From positions 682,001 to 746,000 of the forward strand of contig CP030884.1 of assembly GCA_006969385.1 (NCBI GenBank): a stretch of 64,000 bases of DNA. Reading direction: 5' to 3'. Source of the DNA: Planctomycetaceae bacterium. GTDB taxonomy: Bacteria; Planctomycetota; Phycisphaerae; UBA1845; UTPLA1. Positions 17,149-26,733 of the stretch are shown here, piece after piece. Position 1 is the stretch's first letter. Each line of letters opens with the position of its first letter. The position numbers were made by a program, and so were the translations under genes. The notes beneath the pieces were generated by a model. It was not told the origin of the DNA and searched no databases. It saw only the letters and a list, made by a program, of their open reading frames with translations.

Positions 17149-18966
17149 CTATTCGCGACCGTAGTGGCGCAGTTTCCATTGGCGCCGCGCTTCTTTGGCC
17201 GTCAGCTTTTCCGAAACCGCACGTTCGATCTCACGCCAACGGGCTTTCCAATGTCGATCGCTGTGGCCGAACGCCGTGAGGTACCGACTGAGGAATCGCA
17301 AATAGTCGGTCCGCGTCCAACCCGAATTGCCGATCACGCTGGCCGCCAAGCGAACCAGCGCCCGTTCGCGATCTTTCTGATTGGTGCGACCGACGTAGCG
17401 AATGCCGTCCATATCGACCAGCGTTAGTTGCGGTCGCCCGTCATACGGTGCATCCCAGCGAATCAAAATATTCTGCGCCTTAAAGTCGCGATGGCTAAAT
17501 CCGCGATCGTGAAACAATCGATGCAACGCCACCATCGATTCGATCAATTCATCGATCACACGCAGGCGCTCTGCACCCGCTAGTTGCGTGATGCGGTCGC
17601 GCAGGAAAATTTCCAAATCGCTCGCGCCTTCGACAAAGTCGGTCAACAAGATCGACTCGGTACGAAACAGGCGCCAGCGATATTGCTCCACCACGGCCAA
17701 CGGTTGCGCCACTGGCAAATCGCGATTGAGCAACATGTTCGCCATCTTCCAGGCGCGCAGGTTGCGCGAGCGCCCCAGGGTAAACACGAAGCGCTTCCAG
17801 ATGTTGCGCGGCAAAGAACGCTTAACCACGATGCGCGGTGACTCACCGTTAACCGGCAAACGCGTGGCGCTCACCGTGGCCGTATGCGAGTTCTTTAAGA
17901 TCGTCGCGCGATCCGGATGCACCCACGCGAGCGGTTCCTTCAACCAACGATCCCACTGGCTGCGTTTGTATTCAAACCGCGCGGCAACAGCGGTGGGCGA
18001 CGGATGCTTGCTGCGCAAAAGAGCGTGGCCGCGCCAGCCGGGCGCGGGGCGAATGCGCGTGAAGTAACGGCTGTTCCGCTTGGTGCGACGGTCGCGTTTG
18101 GCCCACAGAGCATCGGCATGACGAATCGCGCGTTCGTCGAGTCGGCGCACCAATTCGCGCCAATCGAGATTGATATCCCGCGCGAAAGGGCTGGCATTGC
18201 GAAACGCGGCCCGATATTCGAGATACGCCTTCATAAAGCGGCAGCGCATGGTGAGATTGGCGTGCCGGCGGAACCATTGATTGAGCTGCGCCAAGTTTGC
18301 GACGGCGGCCGAACGCGATACCACCGCGCCCGTGATCACATCGTGCAAATCGACGAACAGCGATTCGCCCCGATTCTCACCGCGCCGCACCAGAATGTTG
18401 CCCGGATGCATATCGCCATGATGAAAACCGCATTGATGGGCACGCGCGATGAGTCGCGCCAGCGAATCGGCAAGGTCGCGTTCTTCTGACCGCCTGCCTC
18501 GAATCTCGAGCCAAAATTCATTGAGCGGCACCACATCGGGCACGGCGTCGGTGATTAACAGCGATGGCCCGCCCACGCCGCGTAAGCCCTTGAGTGCCGT
18601 CGCGACGGGCAAGACCGTGGCGATGCCGTATGCCGCAGCGTAGAGCCCCACGTTCCATTCGAGCATGGCCGTTGAGCCGCGCAGCAACACCTTGGTCTTG
18701 CCGATCAGATCGTTCGGATGATAAAGCTTGGCGAAGTACGCGTGGCCGTCGAGATCGACGCGCCACACATCGCGGCGGCTGTTGCGTTTGACGAGCGTCG
18801 CCTGCTCGGCCGTCACCAAATTCAGCCAATCGATCGGGTGGACGCGCAGAAAATCCGCATGGTCGGCCGCCACCCGCCAGTGATACTCACCATCGACAAA
18901 TTCAACCACCGACGCCGGGGCGGTGTTACGCAACACGGCGCGCATGGCAACAGTTCGTGCAGTCAC
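17149..18966 (-). CDS. tandem lipopolysaccharide-kinase-like protein (two WaaP/InaA-type domains)
   Basis: GTG at 18966 follows AGGTGA and gives 605 residues. Two kinase-like domains lie in one chain. The first has K80, HHGDMHPGNIL (183-191) and FVDLHD with D206. The second has VVKRSL with K382, SHRDFKAQNIL (491-501) and LVDMDG at 517-521. Both keep the lysine, catalytic Asp, Asn and metal Asp. Members of this superfamily phosphorylate sugars of lipopolysaccharide core or Kdo. The two domains may act on two positions or on different sugars; this is inference. Confidence 0.82.
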   Translation of the reverse strand: MTARTVAMRAVLRNTAPASVVEFVDGEYHWRVAADHADFLRVHPIDWLNLVTAEQATLVKRNSRRDVWRVDLDGHAYFAKLYHPNDLIGKTKVLLRGSTAMLEWNVGLYAAAYGIATVLPVATALKGLRGVGGPSLLITDAVPDVVPLNEFWLEIRGRRSEERDLADSLARLIARAHQCGFHHGDMHPGNILVRRGENRGESLFVDLHDVITGAVVSRSAAVANLAQLNQWFRRHANLTMRCRFMKAYLEYRAAFRNASPFARDINLDWRELVRRLDERAIRHADALWAKRDRRTKRNSRYFTRIRPAPGWRGHALLRSKHPSPTAVAARFEYKRSQWDRWLKEPLAWVHPDRATILKNSHTATVSATRLPVNGESPRIVVKRSLPRNIWKRFVFTLGRSRNLRAWKMANMLLNRDLPVAQPLAVVEQYRWRLFRTESILLTDFVEGASDLEIFLRDRITQLAGAERLRVIDELIESMVALHRLFHDRGFSHRDFKAQNILIRWDAPYDGRPQLTLVDMDGIRYVGRTNQKDRERALVRLAASVIGNSGWTRTDYLRFLSRYLTAFGHSDRHWKARWREIERAVSEKLTAKEARRQWKLRHYGRE

Positions 18967-19279
18967 GGCACTTTCACCTGTGAGCCCGATCTTTTGTCGC
19001 GAGGTGAGGTGAGACGATGCGGTGGACGTCTCCAGCAGCGAGGGGGTGCGAGATGTTCTCTCTTGCGAATTGATGATAGACCTCGGTCACATCCTGTTCA
19101 AGCGAGGCGACAACGCCCGTCCGTAGCATCTGCGGAATATATCGGAATTTAGGACGATCGGCACCCTAAAAGTGCCCCACCCCGTTTTGAAACGTCAAAA
19201 AGTCGAAATGTCGAAACGTCGAAATTTTGCCCCACTCAAAGCCGGGCGTGCGGCCGGGTTTGAGCGTTCAGGAGCGGTG
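18967..19279. other. intergenic gap with short GTCGAAA-type iterations
   Basis: Between 19190 and 19231 the sequence repeats variants of CGTCGAAA several times (GAAACGTC, AAGTCGAAATGTCGAAACGTCG). No gene or clear terminator is seen in the gap. Confidence 0.35.
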
Positions 19280-20375
19280 CTATTTTGCCTTTTTCTTCAA
19301 ATACGCGTCGATATACGGCTGCAGGTCACCATCCAGCACCTTCTGCGGATTGCCCGTCTCCACGCCGGTCCGCAGGTCTTTCACGCGCGGGTCGTCCAGC
19401 ACGTAATTGCGGATTTGGTTGCCCCAGGCAATTTCGCCTTTAGCGCTGTAGAGGCTGGCCATTTCCTGGTCGCGCTTGGCCTGTTCGAGCTGCTCCAACT
19501 TGGACACCAAAATGCTCATCGCCTGCCGCTTGTTTTGCGCCTGGCTACGCTCATTGACACATTCGACCACCAGATTCGTCGGAATGTGCCGAATCCGCAC
19601 GGCGGTGGCGACCTTGTTTACGTTCTGGCCGCCCGCACCACTACTGCGGCAAAACGCCGTCACGTCGATATCTTTTTCCGGTAGTTCGATTTTGCTTTCG
19701 GGAAAGACCGGCGTAACGTCCACGGCGGCGAAACTGGTTTGCCGCTTCCCTTGAGCATTAAACGGGCTGATGCGCACCAAGCGATGTACGCCCACCTCAG
19801 TGCTGAGATAGCCATATGCATACGGCCCCTTCACCAGCAGGTTGACCGACTGGATGCCCGCCTCTTCGCCGTCCTTGCGGGCCAACTCTTCGACCTTGAA
19901 GCCCTTGTTCTCGAAATACCGCAGGTACATTCGCAGCAGCATGTCGGCCCAATCGCACGCCTCGGTCCCGCCGGCTCCCGCCTGAATCGAGAAAAAACAG
20001 TCGCGATTGTCGTTTTTGCCCGACAGCAAAGCCAGCAGCGACACGCGTTCCATCTCATTGGCAAGAGCCAACCGTTCCTGATCGGCTTCCGCACGAGCGC
20101 CTTCGTCGTCTTCGGCGTCGGCCAATTCGCTGAGCACCTGCAAATCTTCGACCCGCGAAATCGTGGCCTCGATGGGCTCGACGATGGCCTTGAGGCCTTT
20201 CAGGCGCGCAACCACATCCTGAGCGTCGGGCTTATCCCAAAAATCCGGCTCACCCATCTTCTTTTCGATATCGTCAAGCTGAGACTGTTTGGTCGGCAGG
20301 TCAAAGAGAGTCTCGAATCGAGTGAATGCGATCCGAAAGCTCGTTAATTGTCGGCGTGCCATCCGGCATGGGCAT
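19280..20375 (-). CDS. prfB: peptide chain release factor 2, programmed +1 frameshift
   Basis: RF2 ends translation at UGA and UAA. The true start is the ATG at 20375, preceded by GGAGGAG. Frame 0 reads 24 codons to CTT TGA at 20306-20301. Skipping one T there gives the main frame (GAC CTG CCG...), for 364 residues in all. The main frame has the RF2-specific SPF motif in VRISPFNAQG and the GGQ catalytic loop in SSGAGGQNVNK. The frame also stays open upstream of the shift site, so a gene caller may place a false start at 20362. The shift makes RF2 control its own level, as in E. coli. Confidence 0.95.
20301..20306 (-). promoter_or_regulatory. prfB programmed +1 frameshift site CTTTGA
   Basis: The sequence CTCTCTTTGACCTG carries the classic CTT TGA C slip site. 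The upstream helper ribosome-binding sequence is weak (CGAGA rather than AGGGGG). Peptide frame 0 INELSDRIHSIRDSL joins DLPTKQSQLDD across the site, fitting RF2 N-termini. Confidence 0.9.
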
Positions 20376-20463
20376 AATGCAGGTCTCCTCCGCTGTGCTG
20401 CTTATCAAGTCTAAGTGGCCGATGCGCCCGTGACAATTCGCCGCCGCGCTCTAAGGTATGGAT

Positions 20464-21945
20464 ATGGAGCAAGACGCGAATTCCACCAAGCCGACCGCAC
20501 CGGCCCGCCAAGTCTCCGCGAGCCGCAAGCTCGTTGCGTGGTCCGTGCTCATCGCTGCCATCGCCGGCACCGTGGCGTTCAAATACAACGAGCACACGCA
20601 ACCTGCCCTGTTGACCGGCCCGATGGTGCAGTTGCCCGCACCCGACCGCATCGTGATTCAATGGACGGCCAACGCCCCCTTCGAGCAGGCGACCGTCGAA
20701 GTGCGGGCGGCGGGCGAAACCGTCGCCGACGTGCACAAGGTGCGCCCCGAGAACGGGCGCTATCAACTCGAACTCGATCACCTGCCGCCCGATACCGTCT
20801 ATCAGTACACCATTCAAATTCGCGGCCTTTGGTCGCGGGACGCGCTAACATCCGGGCCGCACACGTTTCGCACGCCGCCAAGTCGCAACGCGAACATTCG
20901 ATTCCTGGCCTTTGGCGATTCGGGCGTCGGCAGCAACACCCAAGCGCTGCTCGCCGACCGCATGCGCGCCTGCACCCCTGACTTCATCATTCACACGGGC
21001 GATTTGATTTACCCGACCGGCGCGCGCGAGGATTATCTCGATAACTTCTACCGTCCGTATCAGCGGCTGCTGCCGACGAGTTTCTTCCTGCCCTGCCTGG
21101 GCAATCACGATGTCGTGAGCGAGCGCGGCCAACCGCTGCTCGACGAATTCTGCCTGCCCCCGAACGGGCCCGAAGGCATACAAACCGAACGCAATTATTA
21201 CTTCGATTACGGACCCGCGCGCTTCGTGGCGTTGGATACCAACCTTGCCGAGCCCGACGGTGCCATTCCGCTCGAAACCATGCAAACGACGGTGGCGGAT
21301 TGGTTGCGCGACGTCTTAACCAACTGCGATGCCAAATGGAAGTTTGTCTATTTCCATCATCCGTTCTATACCAACAGCGCGCACGCGGCGGAAGGCTCGG
21401 CACATCTGAAGCAAGCGTTCGTTGAGATATTAGAGGCTTGCGAAGTCGACATCGTCTTCAACGGTCACAATCACCTGTACGAACGGACCGCGCCGTTGTT
21501 TCGGGATGAAATCATCGACGAGGCGGAAATCGGCTTGGCCAACTTGCGGCTCTCGGGTTCGGCGCTGCGCACGCGCGACCCATCCGACGACGAAGTGCAA
21601 CGCAGGATTCTGACCCAGGGCGTGCCCCTCGAGCGCCGCCCCGAAAGCGCCCGCGAAAAAGAGCCAGACGACGAGGTACTCGAATCCGCCGCACCGCAGA
21701 TCGCTCCCGCCAACGGGCGACACGGCGTCGTCTATCTCGTCACAGGGGCCGGCGGCGCGCATCGCTATCCCGAAAACTCGGATCCCCTCCCTTACATCCG
21801 TACCTTTAACGACGGCGAGTTCAGCTTCACCGATATCGAGCTACGCCCCAATGTTTGCTGGGTACGGCAGATCGATTCGGCCGGCAAGGCCATCGATCGC
21901 TTCGTGATCCGCAAAGGCCCCGATGCTGCACGGGCCAGCAACTAA
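20464..21945 (+). CDS. membrane-anchored metallophosphoesterase, purple-acid-phosphatase-like
   Basis: An N-terminal membrane segment (LVAWSVLIAAIAGTVAF) is followed by an Fn3-like domain (RIVIQWTANAPFEQATVEVRA) and a calcineurin-like domain. Metal motifs run in order: FGDSGVG, HTGDLIYP, GNHDVV, YFHHPFY and NGHNHLYER. The domain order matches purple acid phosphatases. AAGG upstream fits the ATG at 20464 (spacing 7) better than the ATG at 20458. The active site probably faces the periplasm. The substrate is unknown. The gene is divergent from prfB. Confidence 0.88.
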   Translation: MEQDANSTKPTAPARQVSASRKLVAWSVLIAAIAGTVAFKYNEHTQPALLTGPMVQLPAPDRIVIQWTANAPFEQATVEVRAAGETVADVHKVRPENGRYQLELDHLPPDTVYQYTIQIRGLWSRDALTSGPHTFRTPPSRNANIRFLAFGDSGVGSNTQALLADRMRACTPDFIIHTGDLIYPTGAREDYLDNFYRPYQRLLPTSFFLPCLGNHDVVSERGQPLLDEFCLPPNGPEGIQTERNYYFDYGPARFVALDTNLAEPDGAIPLETMQTTVADWLRDVLTNCDAKWKFVYFHHPFYTNSAHAAEGSAHLKQAFVEILEACEVDIVFNGHNHLYERTAPLFRDEIIDEAEIGLANLRLSGSALRTRDPSDDEVQRRILTQGVPLERRPESAREKEPDDEVLESAAPQIAPANGRHGVVYLVTGAGGAHRYPENSDPLPYIRTFNDGEFSFTDIELRPNVCWVRQIDSAGKAIDRFVIRKGPDAARASN

Positions 21946-21992
21946 CGCTTGGGCTTGCTGCCAACGCTCGCTACCGTTACACCAACGGTTCT

Positions 21993-22934
21993 ATGCTGCG
22001 TCAACGACTTATCTTCGGCATCCTCATGATCGTCGCGCTCGTCGGCTTGTTGGCCGGTGATGCGGCGTTGGACGGTACGCGTTTGCCCGATGATTGGCGC
22101 CCGCAACTCGGTGCATGGCAGATGGTTCGGTTCTGCGGCGCGCTGAGCACGCTGGTGATCATGGCGTTGGTCGTGTTTTCGTTGGCCGAAATGCGACGCC
22201 TCTTTCGCGCTGCCGGCGCGCTCTCGCTCTTGCAATGGCCCACCATCATCAGCTTGACATTGATCGTTATTCCGTTCATCGCCGGCAACGGCCCACGCAG
22301 CGATGCCTCCATGAATGAATTACTCGACTTGCGCTGGAGCCTCGCCGTTTTGACGGTCGGCTTCATCGGCAGCGGATTGATGATCATTCGACGCGGCACA
22401 GTGGAAGGGGCCGTGGCGGCGTTGGGCACCAGTTGCTTTATGTTGTTCTATTTGGGCGTGTTGCCCGCGTTTATGATTCGCCTGCGCGTCTTCGCGCCGT
22501 CGCACGGCGTATGGCTCTTGTTGTATTTCGTGGCGGTCGTGAAGATTTGCGATATCGGAGCGCTCTTTACCGGCATGGCCATCGGTCGGCACAAGCTAAT
22601 TCCGTGGCTGAGCCCCGGTAAGACAATCGAAGGCTTTTTGGGCGGCATCGCGGCGTCGATCATAGTTGCCTGCTTGCCTGCCTTGTATGTCAATTACGTT
22701 GCGGAAACGCCGCCCGACTGGGCTCCGGTCTTCCCGGCGTTGCCATTGGCCGCTGTCTTCGGCGCGTTGATGGCCGTGCTGGGGCAGGCGGGCGATCTGA
22801 TTGAATCGATCCTGAAGCGCGACGCCGACGCCAAGGATTCGGGTAGCAAGATCCCGGCGTTCGGCGGCCTGCTCGACGTGCTCGATTCGCTGCTGCCGAC
22901 CGCTCCCGTCGCGTGGTGGATGCTGGTAAACTAG
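21993..22934 (+). CDS. cdsA: phosphatidate cytidylyltransferase
   Basis: It makes CDP-diacylglycerol from phosphatidate and CTP for phospholipid synthesis. The 313-residue membrane protein has WLSPGKTIEGFLGG and the C-terminal signature region GQAGDLIESILKRDADAKDSG with the catalytic acidic residues. The usual H-G-G and D-R-x-D reads AFGGLLDVLD here, a variant I believe is seen in related phyla. Start ATG at 21993, 47 bases after the metallophosphoesterase; phoH follows at 51 bases. Confidence 0.92.
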   Translation: MLRQRLIFGILMIVALVGLLAGDAALDGTRLPDDWRPQLGAWQMVRFCGALSTLVIMALVVFSLAEMRRLFRAAGALSLLQWPTIISLTLIVIPFIAGNGPRSDASMNELLDLRWSLAVLTVGFIGSGLMIIRRGTVEGAVAALGTSCFMLFYLGVLPAFMIRLRVFAPSHGVWLLLYFVAVVKICDIGALFTGMAIGRHKLIPWLSPGKTIEGFLGGIAASIIVACLPALYVNYVAETPPDWAPVFPALPLAAVFGALMAVLGQAGDLIESILKRDADAKDSGSKIPAFGGLLDVLDSLLPTAPVAWWMLVN

Positions 22935-22985
22935 CCGCTTTGCAGATACCAGAACGATCCCCGGACGCTTGGGAGTAACGCCACC

Positions 22986-23942
22986 ATTTCCGAACTCATC
23001 ATCACGCTCGACGAAAACGACGAAAAACGCATGCAGCTTTTCGGCCCCGCCGACGCGAACCTGAAACGCATTCGCGAAACGCTCGGCGTCAAGATTTACG
23101 CGCGCGGTACGTCGCTGAAGCTGGAAGGCGATCCGGAAGCCATTGGCAAAGCCGCCAACGTGATCGAACATCTGCGCGCCAAGCTTACGCGTGTGCCGTT
23201 GCTTAAGCGCGACGACGTTAACGACGCCCTCGCCGAAATCGCGGTCAAGCTCGCCAAAGACGGCATGCCCACCAACGTGATCCCCGTCTTTCGCAAGTCG
23301 GCCATCATCGTGCCCAAGACCGACGGTCAGAAGGAATACGTCGAAGCCATTCGCGATCATGATTTGTGCTTTTGTTTGGGACCGGCCGGTACCGGTAAGA
23401 CCTACCTCGCCGTGGCGATGGCGCTGTCGCTTTTGAAAGCCGGCCGCATCAAGCGCTTGGTCTTGGCGCGCCCTGCCGTGGAAGCCGGCGAGAAACTCGG
23501 TTACCTACCCGGCGACTTACAAGCAAAAGTGAACCCCTATTTGCGACCTTTGTTCGACGCCATGCACGACATGATGGAATACGAACAGATCAACCGCTTT
23601 ATGGTCAACGATGTGATCGAGGTCGTACCGCTGGCTTTCATGCGCGGCCGCACGCTGAACAACTCGGTCGTCATTCTCGACGAAGCGCAGAACGCCACCA
23701 AGCAGCAGATGCTGATGTTTCTCACGCGCCTCGGTCAGCGCAGCAAGATGGTCGTCACGGGCGACGACAGCCAAGTCGACCTCGAAAGCGGCCGCACCAG
23801 CGGTCTCGTCGATGCCGTGCGCCGACTCGAAAATGTCGAAGGCATCGCCGTCTGCCGCCTCGGCAAGATGGACATCGTGCGACACAAGCTCGTCACGCGC
23901 ATCGTGCATGCGTATGGTGAGGCTGGGAAGAATATGGGGTAA
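22986..23942 (+). CDS. phoH: PhoH-like ATPase
   Basis: The protein has a KH-like N-terminal segment (LFGPADANLKRIRETLGVKI) and a P-loop ATPase domain: GPAGTGKTYLA (Walker A), VVILDEAQNA (Walker B) and VTGDDSQVDL. PhoH-type proteins are linked to RNA metabolism. The first in-frame ATG is at 23031 and has no ribosome site. The frame stays open upstream as ISELIITLDENDEKR, which fits the family N-terminus, and GGGAG lies 10 bases before an ATT codon at 22986. I therefore prefer an ATT start; 23031 is the alternative. Confidence 0.88.
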   Translation: MSELIITLDENDEKRMQLFGPADANLKRIRETLGVKIYARGTSLKLEGDPEAIGKAANVIEHLRAKLTRVPLLKRDDVNDALAEIAVKLAKDGMPTNVIPVFRKSAIIVPKTDGQKEYVEAIRDHDLCFCLGPAGTGKTYLAVAMALSLLKAGRIKRLVLARPAVEAGEKLGYLPGDLQAKVNPYLRPLFDAMHDMMEYEQINRFMVNDVIEVVPLAFMRGRTLNNSVVILDEAQNATKQQMLMFLTRLGQRSKMVVTGDDSQVDLESGRTSGLVDAVRRLENVEGIAVCRLGKMDIVRHKLVTRIVHAYGEAGKNMG

Positions 23943-24044
23943 ACGCGGATCTAATGCGTTTGCCGAAACAATCTCGTATTGTAAACGTCTTTCTCAGCCC
24001 CGGTCTCAATCGATACTCTCAGGCCTTGCCGCATTCGCAATTCT

Positions 24045-24270
24045 CAGCCCCGGAGGGGCGCAGGTCGAGAGCCATGGATGGAGCGGCGCTAGCCGCGCAA
24101 TCCATGGTTCAGGTTGTATCGAATCTTAAACCACGGTAGCGGTGCAGGTACCTACGCCCCTTGCCGGGGCTTAACGTTGCCGGAATTGATTTCCCCGGAT
24201 TGCGCTCCGACCGCTAAAGCGGCCTCCGCTTCATCCGGGGCTCTCAACCGACCAGCCCTGCCGGGCTTTC
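24045..24270. repeat. cluster of G/C hairpins
   Basis: Four hairpins lie in the gap: 24047-24059 (GCCCC/GGGGC), 24156-24170 (GCCCC/GGGGC), 24193-24240 (CCCCGGAT/ATCCGGGG with inner CCGCT/AGCGG) and 24253-24266 (AGCCC/GGGCT). They resemble the dispersed short palindromes elsewhere in the window. No gene is seen in 23943-24303. Confidence 0.55.
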
Positions 24271-24303
24271 GTTTAACGCTTGGGCTGCCGGTATAATTCC
24301 GGA

Positions 24304-25548
24304 ATGGAAGTATCGCCTCACCAACCCGCCGGATTTTGCCCGTATTGCGATTATGCAACCGATCCGGGGAAATGCACGGAATGCGGGCAAGAGGTTACAG
24401 AAGCCAATATCTGCACGTCGCCGCGACGGCAACGGATTAGACGCATAGCTCGGCGAACCGTTAAGGCCCTGTTGGTCGCCGCTGTGGTTGGCGGCTTAGG
24501 TTATGGCGTTTATCACGAGACGCGACCGCATCGGATTGTGCGATATTATTCGACCGACTACTTGCTCGAACGCGAACTGCAAAGTCCAAAGTTCTTTCTT
24601 TACGGCGCTCGTTACGATGAAGATCTTTATGACGAACTTTTACGACGCGCGCAATCAAGACAACTTACGCAGGCACATTTCGATGATTGGTTGCGGCTGT
24701 ACACCGAAGAATACGCACCACAAATTGATATACCGTCTCCTTATCCGGTCGGTTTTAGGCTCGAGCTTGCAGGAAAATTGCGCCGATGCAACTGGCTCTT
24801 GGGATCGCCGGGCTTCCAAGCTCCATTCCCGGGGTATTGGGTCTACACACATGTAAAGGATGAGCTATTAATTAATGGAAAATTGATCGCCGCCACCGAT
24901 TTCAACAAAGACGTAAGTCCGACAACACTACTGGTTGAAATGGGCATATACGAAGATCCGCGTATTGCGATAGGGCATGCACACACTCTGAAAACGGGCA
25001 CTCACCAAATCGAAATCAGGCGCACGATTCGATTTGAAGAACGTGAAGAAAGCAAGGCAGCCAACAGTTGGGAGGCCCACTATCTCCCCACTACGATCAC
25101 ATACACGTCACGCAAAGAAGTCGAAGTCGTTAAACAAGATGCCGCATCGCTAACCAAAGGGATATATGACGAGTGTGATGTTGATATCTTAAAGACCAAG
25201 ATGGAGTTCAAAAACTACAGCAGCATAAGAGAGTATGACCGCAGGCGTTCACTCAATTTTCCCGTGGTCGCGGGGTATTGCCTGATTTACCCGACCACGA
25301 GCCGAGACGCCGAAACCGAGGCATGTGTTTATCGAATTCCGCAAGACAATTGTCGCGTTGCCGAAATCATCGTTGACTGTATTGCGGATGCAAACGGTGG
25401 GCAGGCAATTTTCGTTCCGGATGCTGACTTGGCATTCGACGCCGGTCACGATTGGTACTTCTACGGCGTCATTGAATGGCACAACATCAAAATCAAAAAC
25501 GGCATGCCATTATTCGGCACACCCGATGTGATTCGCCCGTATAACTAG
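24304..25548 (+). CDS. zinc-ribbon membrane-anchored hypothetical protein
   Basis: This 414-residue protein begins with a zinc ribbon (FCPYCDYATDPGKCTECGQ) and then a membrane segment (ALLVAAVVGGLGYGVY) near residues 57-73. A long, probably extracytoplasmic domain of unknown type follows. The gene is more AT-rich than its neighbours, which may mean transfer or relaxed selection. The same N-terminal idea appears at the C-terminus of the 61865-62467 protein. The function is unknown. Confidence 0.72.
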   Translation: MEVSPHQPAGFCPYCDYATDPGKCTECGQEVTEANICTSPRRQRIRRIARRTVKALLVAAVVGGLGYGVYHETRPHRIVRYYSTDYLLERELQSPKFFLYGARYDEDLYDELLRRAQSRQLTQAHFDDWLRLYTEEYAPQIDIPSPYPVGFRLELAGKLRRCNWLLGSPGFQAPFPGYWVYTHVKDELLINGKLIAATDFNKDVSPTTLLVEMGIYEDPRIAIGHAHTLKTGTHQIEIRRTIRFEEREESKAANSWEAHYLPTTITYTSRKEVEVVKQDAASLTKGIYDECDVDILKTKMEFKNYSSIREYDRRRSLNFPVVAGYCLIYPTTSRDAETEACVYRIPQDNCRVAEIIVDCIADANGGQAIFVPDADLAFDAGHDWYFYGVIEWHNIKIKNGMPLFGTPDVIRPYN

Positions 25549-25661
25549 GAAGAATTCGATCTCGAATCGATGCTGTCAAAAAGCAGGGAATGACGGCACG
25601 CGAAAGCAACGTTTGATATTGCAAGCGTTCAACTCAAAGGTGGGAATCAGACAATAAAAAT

Positions 25662-25886
25662 CTACAACCGCCGCGTAATGCGGCCGCGCGTGAGGTCGTA
25701 CGGGCTCAGCTCCACGCGTACGCGGTCACCGGGCAGAATGCGGATAAAGTGCTTACGCAGGCGGCCGGAGATATGGCCCAGCACCTGGTGCGTCTTGCCT
25801 TCGTGTTCGAACTCCAACCGAAACATCGTGTTCGGCAGGGCCTGAATCACGTCGGCTTCAACTTCAATGGCGTCTGGGTTGGCCAT
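25662..25886 (-). CDS. infA: translation initiation factor IF-1
   Basis: This S1-fold protein occupies the A-site during initiation. The ATG at 25886 follows GAGGA and gives 74 residues, the normal size. The frame is open for 12 codons upstream. Typical segments are [36 protein letters not shown] and [16 protein letters not shown]. It stands alone here rather than in a ribosomal-protein operon. Confidence 0.97.
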   Translation of the reverse strand: MANPDAIEVEADVIQALPNTMFRLEFEHEGKTHQVLGHISGRLRKHFIRILPGDRVRVELSPYDLTRGRITRRL

Positions 25887-26216
25887 AAACAATCGGTCCT
25901 CAAACAAAAACTCCAGCGGCAAACGTCCACCGCGACTTACGTAAATGATAGCTGAGCGGGGCTATTTCACAAGGTGCGACGCCGCGAGCACCATCCGGCG
26001 GCAGTCTCGCGTCCGGACACACGCCATGCGTGGCGCGCGGTCAATTGGCCGACCAAATCGTGCCAGATAGCGAACAACAGCCGTCGCAAGCGTCAACCGA
26101 TGCCGCTTCAACCTCGTTGACAGGCCTCGTGGCGCGACGTACCGTCAAACCAAATCCGCGGCGGTCATTCCCGCACCGCCGCCAGTCGAACCGCGCATCT
26201 GCCAAGGAGGAACGCG
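25887..26216. other. intergenic gap, nothing recognised
   Basis: I see no convincing gene, terminator or repeat beyond the ribosome site AAGGAGG just before 26217. Confidence 0.4.
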
Positions 26217-26576
26217 ATGCCGCACGCCCTGTTTCGTCGCCGCCGTCCTGTACTCGTCGCCCTGCTGTTGCTGCTGATCGCCGCGCCGGGCTGCAGTTCG
26301 TTTATCGTGGGCACGTGGAAGGCCGACCCGATTCCGGAAGATCTCGATTTCTACATCATCTCGGCAGAGTTCAAAGACAACGGCGACTTTCAAGCCGTGG
26401 CCCGCACCACCGACGGCAAAACCCAGAACCTGCGCGGCAAGTACGATTTCAGCGGCTCGACGCTGACGCTTTCGCGCCCCGGCGCCGCCGACCGCAAGTA
26501 CGGCGCGATTTATTACGTGACGGGCGAGATGAGCATCTCGGGCGACGGCGGTAAGCAGACGTTGAAGAAGCAGTAG
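26217..26576 (+). CDS. small lipoprotein of unknown function
   Basis: Strong ribosome site AAGGAGG precedes the ATG. A basic N-terminus and Leu-rich signal end at APGC. The mature ~95 residues look like a small beta-barrel: GTWKADP, then strands FYIISAEFKDNGDFQAVA and LRGKYDFSGSTLTLS. This resembles short lipocalin-like proteins of planctomycetes, but I cannot name the family. Confidence 0.8.
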   Translation: MPHALFRRRRPVLVALLLLLIAAPGCSSFIVGTWKADPIPEDLDFYIISAEFKDNGDFQAVARTTDGKTQNLRGKYDFSGSTLTLSRPGAADRKYGAIYYVTGEMSISGDGGKQTLKKQ

Positions 26577-26578
26577 TA

Positions 26579-26680
26579 CTTCATCCACGTTAATTGCGCG
26601 GGTTCTTAACCTTTGTACCCCAGTTAAACCCTCACCCCGGCCCTCTCGCTGCGAAGTAGAGGGAATAGACGCCGTCCACC
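26579..26680. repeat. dispersed intergenic repeat, copy 1
   Basis: Sequence starting CATCCACGTTAATTG and continuing AACCCTCACCCC to a run GTAGAGGG is matched, with many differences, at 58632-58735. Confidence 0.5.
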
Positions 26681-26733
26681 TAAATTGAAACGGCACTTCT
26701 CGACAATGCTTCTCGATCCCGTTATTGCGTCTC

